This document shows positions 54,601 to 64,000 of a DNA stretch of 64,000 nt, piece by piece. This stretch comes from Larus michahellis (lineage: Eukaryota > Chordata > Aves > Charadriiformes > Laridae). Where the stretch lies: assembly GCF_964199755.1 (NCBI RefSeq), contig NC_133926.1:248001-312000 (forward strand). The letters are read 5' to 3'. Within the stretch, counting starts at the first letter, position 1. The number at the start of each line of letters is the position of its first letter. The position numbers and the translations under genes are program-made. Under the pieces are notes generated by a model. The model did not search any database. It saw only the letters and a list, made by a program, of their open reading frames with translations, and was not told the DNA's origin.

Positions 54601-57600
54601 TGTTTGGCCTCAAAAAAACAACCCCCCCACGACCCGCCTGCGCCCGCGTCCCACCCGCCGCCGTCTGTGTCTTGTGTGAGACCCCCCGGCCTGGATCCGG
54701 CCCCCAAATTGGGGGGGGAGGGGGGGGAGGTGAGGAACCCCTAAACCCCCCTCCCAGCTCTGGAGGACCCAAAATCCCTCCGTCTTGGCCCAAAGTGAAT
54801 GGGCGGGGGAGGGCGTCCCATGTCTTCGGTGCGGGGGGGGGAAGTGAGGAGCCCCCAAACGCCCCTCCCAGCCCTGGAGGACCCAAAATCCCCCTGTCTT
54901 GTCCCAAAATGGGGGTGGGGGGGTGGCGCTGAATCCTGCCCCCTGCCTTCTTACTCAGGCCCTAATCCGGGTGGTTTTAGCCCCAAATTGAGGTCCCCAA
55001 CGGGACACCCCCATTCCTGGTGCCAAACCCGCAGGTTTTGGGGTGTATTTTTGGGGGAGGGGGGGGAGCGTCTGACTGTTCGCGCCGCCGTGGGACCTGC
55101 TCGCCCCCCCCCAGCATGGCCACGCCGGGGGGGGGACCCCAAAACGCCGCTTGGGGTGCAGCTGGGTGCATGGCGGCCCCCCCATGCATGCTGCGCCCCC
55201 CCCCCCCCCCCCCCAAAAAAAATCCCCCCTCCATGCGCCTGACTCTCTCCCCTCTCTCCGGCCCCAGCGGGCACCGAAGCGGCACCTGGGGGGCGAGGAG
55301 GTCAGGGAGCCTTCCTCCCCCCCGCCGCCTCCTCCTCCGCCGCCGCCGCCTCCTCTTCCTCCTCGGGGGGGCCCCCCCAAAAAGAACCGGATTCCCCTGA
55401 ATCGCCCTTCGAGGTCGTGCCAGATCGCGCCGCCTTCGACCGGGAATTCGGCCCGGCGGCGGCGCTGCTGGGGGAGCGCGAGGTGCTGAGCCAAATCCCC
55501 GAGGATCGCGTCTGCGACTTCCCGGCCAAACCCCGCGGCACCCCCGGCGTCACCCCCAAGGTCCCCACCACCTTGTGCCGGCAACCGTCCGGCACCGCCG
55601 CCGCGCTGGAAGAGGTGTCCAAGTGCGTGCGGGAGATGCACACTTTCACCAGTGAGTTGCTCAACTGGGATTTGGTGGAGCGGAACGGCGGCAACGGCAT
55701 CGCCGGCGACATCGGCGGCAGCGCCAACGCCGAAGCCGACAGCTCCGGCGACTCCGACGACACCGTCATCGAGGAAGCCCCCGTTGAGGAGCCCCCCCTG
55801 GAGGAACCCCCCATCGCCGTCCCCCGGCACCGTGTCACCGCCGGCGTCACCGCGCCACCCCCCCTTCCCGAAACGCGCCCCCCCCCCGCCACCGCCGCCA
55901 CCACCCGGGACTGGGAGGAGGAGCGGCTGACCCTGCGGGCGCTGCGGGAATTGGGGGAACCCCCCAGGGACACCCCCAAACCCCCCGGGGACCCGGCTCG
56001 ACCCCCCCCGGGGACCCAGCTCCTCCCCCGCCTGGCAGGTAAAACCCCCCAAAAAAGCTGATTTTTTTTTACCCCAAAAATGCCGCCGCCCACCGTAGAG
56101 ACACCCCAAAAATAGCAGGTTTGAGGGGGGTTCAGCTGGACCCCCCCAAAAAAAAGGGGGAGGCGGTAAAAAGAGGGGTCACCCCAGAATGCTGCTGGGG
56201 GTCGCGGGTAGAGCCCCGCGTCTGCCTCTTGTTTTGCTGCAAAAAAGGGGGATTTCTGGCAAAACCCGCCGCCACACTGGGGGGAGGGGTTAATTAACAC
56301 CCGTTTGTAATGAGGGTGGGGCTGGGTTAATTAACGCCGGTGTCGGATGGATGCGGGGGGGTGGGGGGGTGGGTACGGGGATGGCGCCGGATTCATTTTG
56401 GGGCAAATCATGGCGAATCGAGAGACGCAGCCGTCGGGCGAGGACGCAACCGGCTGGGATGGGGATGGTGGGGCCGGGGCGGGGGGGGATGCTGCGTGCC
56501 CTGTGTCACCCCCCCCTTTGTCACCTCTTGTGCGTGTCTCCCCCCCCCCAACAGTCCACGACCTCCTCTTCTGGCGGGACGTGAAGAAGACGGGGCTCGT
56601 CTTCGGCGCCAGCCTCCTCCTCCTCCTCTCCCTGGCCGCCTTCAGCGCCGTCAGCGTGGTGGCCCACCTGGCCCTGGCCCTGCTCTCCGTCACCATCAGC
56701 CTCCGCGTCTACAAAGCCGTCGTCCAGGCCGTCCAGAAGTCCGAAGAGGGGCACCCCTTTCGGTGAGGGGGTTATTTTGGGTGTCCCCCCCCCCCATTTT
56801 TTTAGGGGGGGAGGTGAGGGGTGTTGGGGATGACCCTGGGGGACCTGTGTCTGGGTGATGGCGCTCTGTGGCCCGGCCGCACTTTCCCCCTCTGCAGGAT
56901 GGATGAAGATTTTTGGGGGCGAGTTTAGGGCGTAAAGGGGGATTTTGGGGCATAAGGGAGGGATTTTGGGCCCACCCACCCATTTTCTGGGGGGGTGTGA
57001 AGGGTGTTGAGGACACCCCCCCCCCTCCCCTGGGGACGGTGTCTGGGTGATGCGCTCGGTGGCTCGGCCGTTCTTTCCCCCTCTGTGGGCTGGATGAAGG
57101 TTTTGGGGGCGAGTTTAGGGTGTAGAGGAGGATTTTGGGGGGCAGGGGGGAAATTCTGGGCCCCCCCCCATTTTTTTTTGGGGGAGGGGGGTGTGATGGG
57201 TGTTGGGGACACCCCGGGGGACAGTGGCTGGGTGATGCACTCGACGACCCGGCCACTCTTTCCCCCTCTGCAGGATGGCTGAAGATTTTGGGGGAGCAGT
57301 TTAGGGTGTAGAGGAGGATTTTTGGGTGCAGGGGGGGATTTTGGGCTCCCCCCATTTATTGGGGGGTGGGTTTTGGGGTGCCCCCCCCCATCTCAGAGCT
57401 CACCTGGAGCTGGACTTGCCCTTGTCCCCTGAGACCTTCCAGGTTCTGGGGTGCGGGGGGGGGGGGATTTGGGGGCTCAATGTTGGGGGGGGGTTGCTGG
57501 GGGGGATTTTGGGGTGCAAGGGGAATTTTGGGGTACCCCCCCTCACCTGCCTGTGTGTCCCCCACCCCTCCCAGGGCTTACCTGGAGCTGGACTTGACCT

Positions 57601-58495
57601 TGTCACCCGAGACCTTCCAGGCTCATGCCACCACCGTCGCCCTCCACCTCAACCGGGCGCTGCGATTCCTCCTCCGCCTCTTCCTGGTGGAGGATCTGGT
57701 GGATTCCCTGAAGGTAAGGAGCCTTCCTCCCCCCTCTCTTCCTCCTCCTCACCCTCCTCTTCCCCCGCCCCGAGATCCCCCCAAAAACGCTCCTCTTATC
57801 TCCCCCCCCCTCCCGACCCCGCAGCTGGCCGTGGTGATGTGGCTGCTGACCTCTGTGGGAGCCATCTTCAACGGCATCACCCTCCTCATCCTCGGTAAGA
57901 ACTGGGCTTTACCCTGCCCCCCCCCTTAAAATAACCCCCCAAAATTATAATTGTAGGGGTCTTGACCCCCAAAAAATAACACACAGGGGGGGTTTACCCC
58001 CCCCCCACTGTCTCTCTACAGCCGAGCTGTTGGCCTTCACCCTCCCGCCCCTCTACGAGAAGTACAAGGTGAGCCCTAAAATCAAGAGGAGGCCGCCCCA
58101 AAAATAAAGGGGGCAGCTCCGAAATAGAGGGGGTAGCCCAAAAAAAGAGGAGGCCACCCCCCCAAAATAGGGGGGGCACCCTCAAAATTGGGGAGGGCAC
58201 CCCCTAAAGCCCCCTTCCCCCCCTCCCCCCCCCCAAACCAGGTGCAGATCGATCACTACGTGGGCATCGCCCGCCGCCAGACCAAGGACCTCGTGGCCAA
58301 GTAAGTGACGATGGGTCCCCCCCCCCAAATCCCTGGGGCCCCCCCATATTGCCGTGGGCCCCCACACATCGCTGCGCGCCCCCCCCCCCGCCCCCCCCCA
58401 AATCACCAGGCACTCACCCCCCACTCTCACCTCTCTCCTCTCCCTGTAGGATCCAGGCGAAGCTCCCGGGTCTGGCCAAGAAGAAGCCGGAATAA
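51637..58495 (+). CDS. RTN3: Reticulon-3, long-form gene model
   Basis: ER membrane-shaping hairpin protein, also a receptor for ER-phagy and a BACE1 modulator. Exons: 51637-51739, 54037-54093, 55268-56038, 56555-56762, 57575-57713, 57825-57894, 58022-58068, 58242-58300, 58450-58495; the sum is exactly 1500 nt (499 aa). Exon 2 keeps [11 protein letters not shown], a vertebrate RTN3 mark, and ends in a GC donor (CAG/GCAAGT). Exon 3 (about 257 aa) is much shorter than in mammalian long RTN3 but keeps [28 protein letters not shown] and [14 protein letters not shown]. The reticulon domain begins at about 311 ([14 protein letters not shown]). Hydrophobic hairpins lie at about 320-365 and 425-460. 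It ends LAKKKPE with a dilysine-like ER tail. Skipping exon 3 joins exon 2 to exon 4 in frame, as in short RTN3 isoforms. Confidence 0.95.
51790..52960. repeat. GAGGCCTATAGGGGGGCAG minisatellite in RTN3 intron 1
   Basis: About 33 units of 30-38 bp of the form ATATAGGGGGAAGAGGCCTA or ...CCTTTAGGGG. AGGCCT is palindromic. It is related to the CTATAG families elsewhere. Confidence 0.92.
52965..54036. other. RTN3 intron 1, non-repetitive part
   Basis: The least repetitive non-coding stretch of the window: AT-richer, with many CACCCCAAA and GGGGTGAAA words but no clear tandem unit. No exon with family similarity was recognised. Confidence 0.5.
54094..55267. other. RTN3 intron 2
   Basis: It begins with a GC donor. 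It contains a duplicated block of about 120 bp (54730-54800 and 54845-54915, both with CTGGAGGACCCAAAATCC and CTTGTCCCAAAATGGG-like text) and poly-C tracts. No coding exon was seen. Confidence 0.6.
56780..57350. repeat. 188-bp tandem repeat in RTN3 intron 4
   Basis: Three copies of about 188 bp, anchored by TTTCCCCCTCTGCAGGATGG-like text at 56884, 57072 and 57259. Each holds CTGGGTGATG, GGCTCGGCCG-like and GAGGAGGATTTT segments. The TTTCCCCCTCTGCAG segment resembles a splice acceptor. Confidence 0.9.
57397..57442 (+). pseudogene. Partial copy of RTN3 exon 5 in intron 4
   Basis: A 46-bp copy of the start of exon 5 (true exon at 57575). It follows an AG acceptor in the same phase and encodes [15 protein letters not shown] against [15 protein letters not shown]. 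It stops where the real exon continues and is followed by GT. Using it alone would remove most of exon 5's coding content. Confidence 0.8.
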
Positions 58496-58992
58496 AACCC
58501 CGGGGGGTGGTGGGGAAATATCGGGGTACCCCCCCCGAGCTCTTCAGCCCCCCCAAACTCTATTCCCCCCCCCCCCTCAAGCTCGTAGCCCCCCCCCCAT
58601 CTCTCACAGTGGCGTCCGTCTGTTCTTCCCCCCCCCCCCCCCCCCAGCCTTGGACTTGGCCTCTGCTATGGGGCTACCGGGGGGGGGGGCTGCACCCCAA
58701 AACCCCCCTCCTGCTCCCCCCGGGGGGGGGGGGCTTCCCACCCTCCCAGCTCGTTTCTCTCCCCCCCCCCCCCTTTTATTTTTTTTTAACGTTGATTGAG
58801 GTGAAATGTCTGTAACTGCTGTAAATTGAGGGGGGGGAAGGGGGCAAAGCCCCTTGAGCGGGGGCTCAGCCTCCTCCCGCAGCCCCCCCTAAACCGCACT
58901 GCGCGCCCCCCCCCCCTCACCCCCCCCCCCCAATCCGGGGGGGGGACACATGGGGACACAACCCCCTCATCCACCCGCGGGGATGCGGCATC

Positions 58993-58998
58993 AATAAA
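58993..58998 (+). terminator. RTN3 polyadenylation signal AATAAA
   Basis: A canonical AATAAA about 500 bp after the RTN3 stop, at the end of a poly-C-rich 3' UTR. An AATAAA also overlaps the stop codon itself (58491-58496). Confidence 0.7.
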
Positions 58999-59155
58999 AC
59001 ACCGCGACGGACGCCTCCGCCCCCCCCGCTTTGTGCCGATGTCCCCCTACAATCAATGTCCCCGTGTCCCCCCCCCATAACATCCCCATATGCCCCCCGC
59101 AATGTCCCCAGTTGTGTCCCCCCCGGCGTCGCTCCACGGGGCCTCCAGGAACAGG

Positions 59156-59161
59156 TTTATT
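59156..59161 (-). terminator. ZFTA polyadenylation signal AATAAA
   Basis: TTTATT on the + strand lies 284 bp beyond the predicted ZFTA stop. It faces the RTN3 signal across about 160 bp. Confidence 0.65.
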
Positions 59162-59444
59162 GAGGGGTGTCACGTACAAAAAGGGGGGGGGACACACACA
59201 CGCATAAATAGGGTGACACCGGGGGGGGGGGGGGGAAGAGCGGTGACACCATAGGGGGGGTTGTTGGGGACGGGGGACACCGTCGAGGGGACCCATAGGT
59301 GCCACCTCTGAGGGGTGGGGGGGCACTGGTGATACTGGGGGGGGGGCGTGGCTCTAAAGGGGGGGCTGGGGACACTGGGGGGGTCTCTGTCACCCCCCCG
59401 TGCCTCAGTTCCCCCCCCCCCAGTGTCACCATCCCCTGGGGGGC

Positions 59445-63724
<4,280 letters not shown>

Positions 63725-64000
63725 GGCGGGGCCCGGGGCGGCGGCGGCGGCGGCAGGCAGGGTCCGGCCGGGGTGGGGACGCCGCCGTGGGGCCCCTGGG
63801 GCTCCTTTAAGGGCTCCTGGGTAAATTTAAAGGGGCCGTGCGCCTTTCCCATCCCCCCCCACCCCCGACCCCCCCCTCTCCTTTCTCCAGGCCGCCCCGC
63901 CTCGCGGCGGGGGGCTGCGGTGGGGGTCGATGAGCTGCCATCCGGTCTCAGCCCACCTCCCCTCCCCCAAAAAGCGCACCCCCCCAAAAAAAAGATGTTA
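63725..64000 (-). promoter_or_regulatory. ZFTA 5' UTR / upstream flank (partial)
   Basis: CpG-rich near the start codon (GCCGCCGCCGCCGCC on the minus strand), becoming C-rich towards the window edge. No TATA box or specific element could be assigned. Confidence 0.4.

Overview
The window is nuclear DNA from a vertebrate, most likely a bird. It looks like part of a very GC-rich gene-dense microchromosome: coding exons are protein-conserved and correctly spliced, introns are short and built almost wholly of G/C homopolymers and minisatellites, and I saw no recognisable interspersed transposon, LTR element or retrovirus. The bird assignment is inference from composition and gene set; the vertebrate assignment is firm.

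Seven protein-coding genes can be read exon by exon. From left to right they are KAT5 (+, 3' part only, 322-6893), RNASEH2C (-, 7089-8511), AP5B1 (-, 10220-15208), OVOL1 (+, 19150-23517), PC pyruvate carboxylase (-, 25819-47591, 20 coding exons), RTN3 (+, 51637-58495, 9 exons) and ZFTA/C11orf95-like (-, 59445-63724). In six genes the exon phases close exactly, or close after one missing base (PC exon 3). AP5B1 has several frame changes, all next to G/C homopolymers. All seven human orthologues lie in 11q13 as I recall it: KAT5-RNASEH2C-AP5B1-OVOL1 keep order and orientation, RTN3-ZFTA keep theirs, and PC lies between the two blocks here.

The genes are housekeeping or developmental and do not form one pathway: a histone acetyltransferase, a ribonuclease subunit, an endosomal adaptor subunit, an epithelial zinc-finger repressor, a mitochondrial anaplerotic enzyme, an ER-shaping reticulon and a chromatin-associated zinc-finger protein. 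KAT5/RNASEH2C and RTN3/ZFTA converge with closely opposed polyadenylation signals, OVOL1/PC also converge, and AP5B1/OVOL1 and PC/RTN3 are head to head. Promoter-like regions carry ZNF143-type ACTACAACTCCC motifs, NRF1 sites, CRE octamers and NF-Y boxes.

The rest is tandem repeat. Notable items are a 33/66-bp array inside AP5B1, a 41-bp array in PC carrying RFX X-box-like palindromes, a 66-bp array in PC, short inverted-repeat arrays, dispersed CTATAG repeats, and partial copies of a PC exon and an RTN3 exon caught up in intronic repeats. I found no new multi-gene system, CRISPR array, RNA gene or virus-like element.
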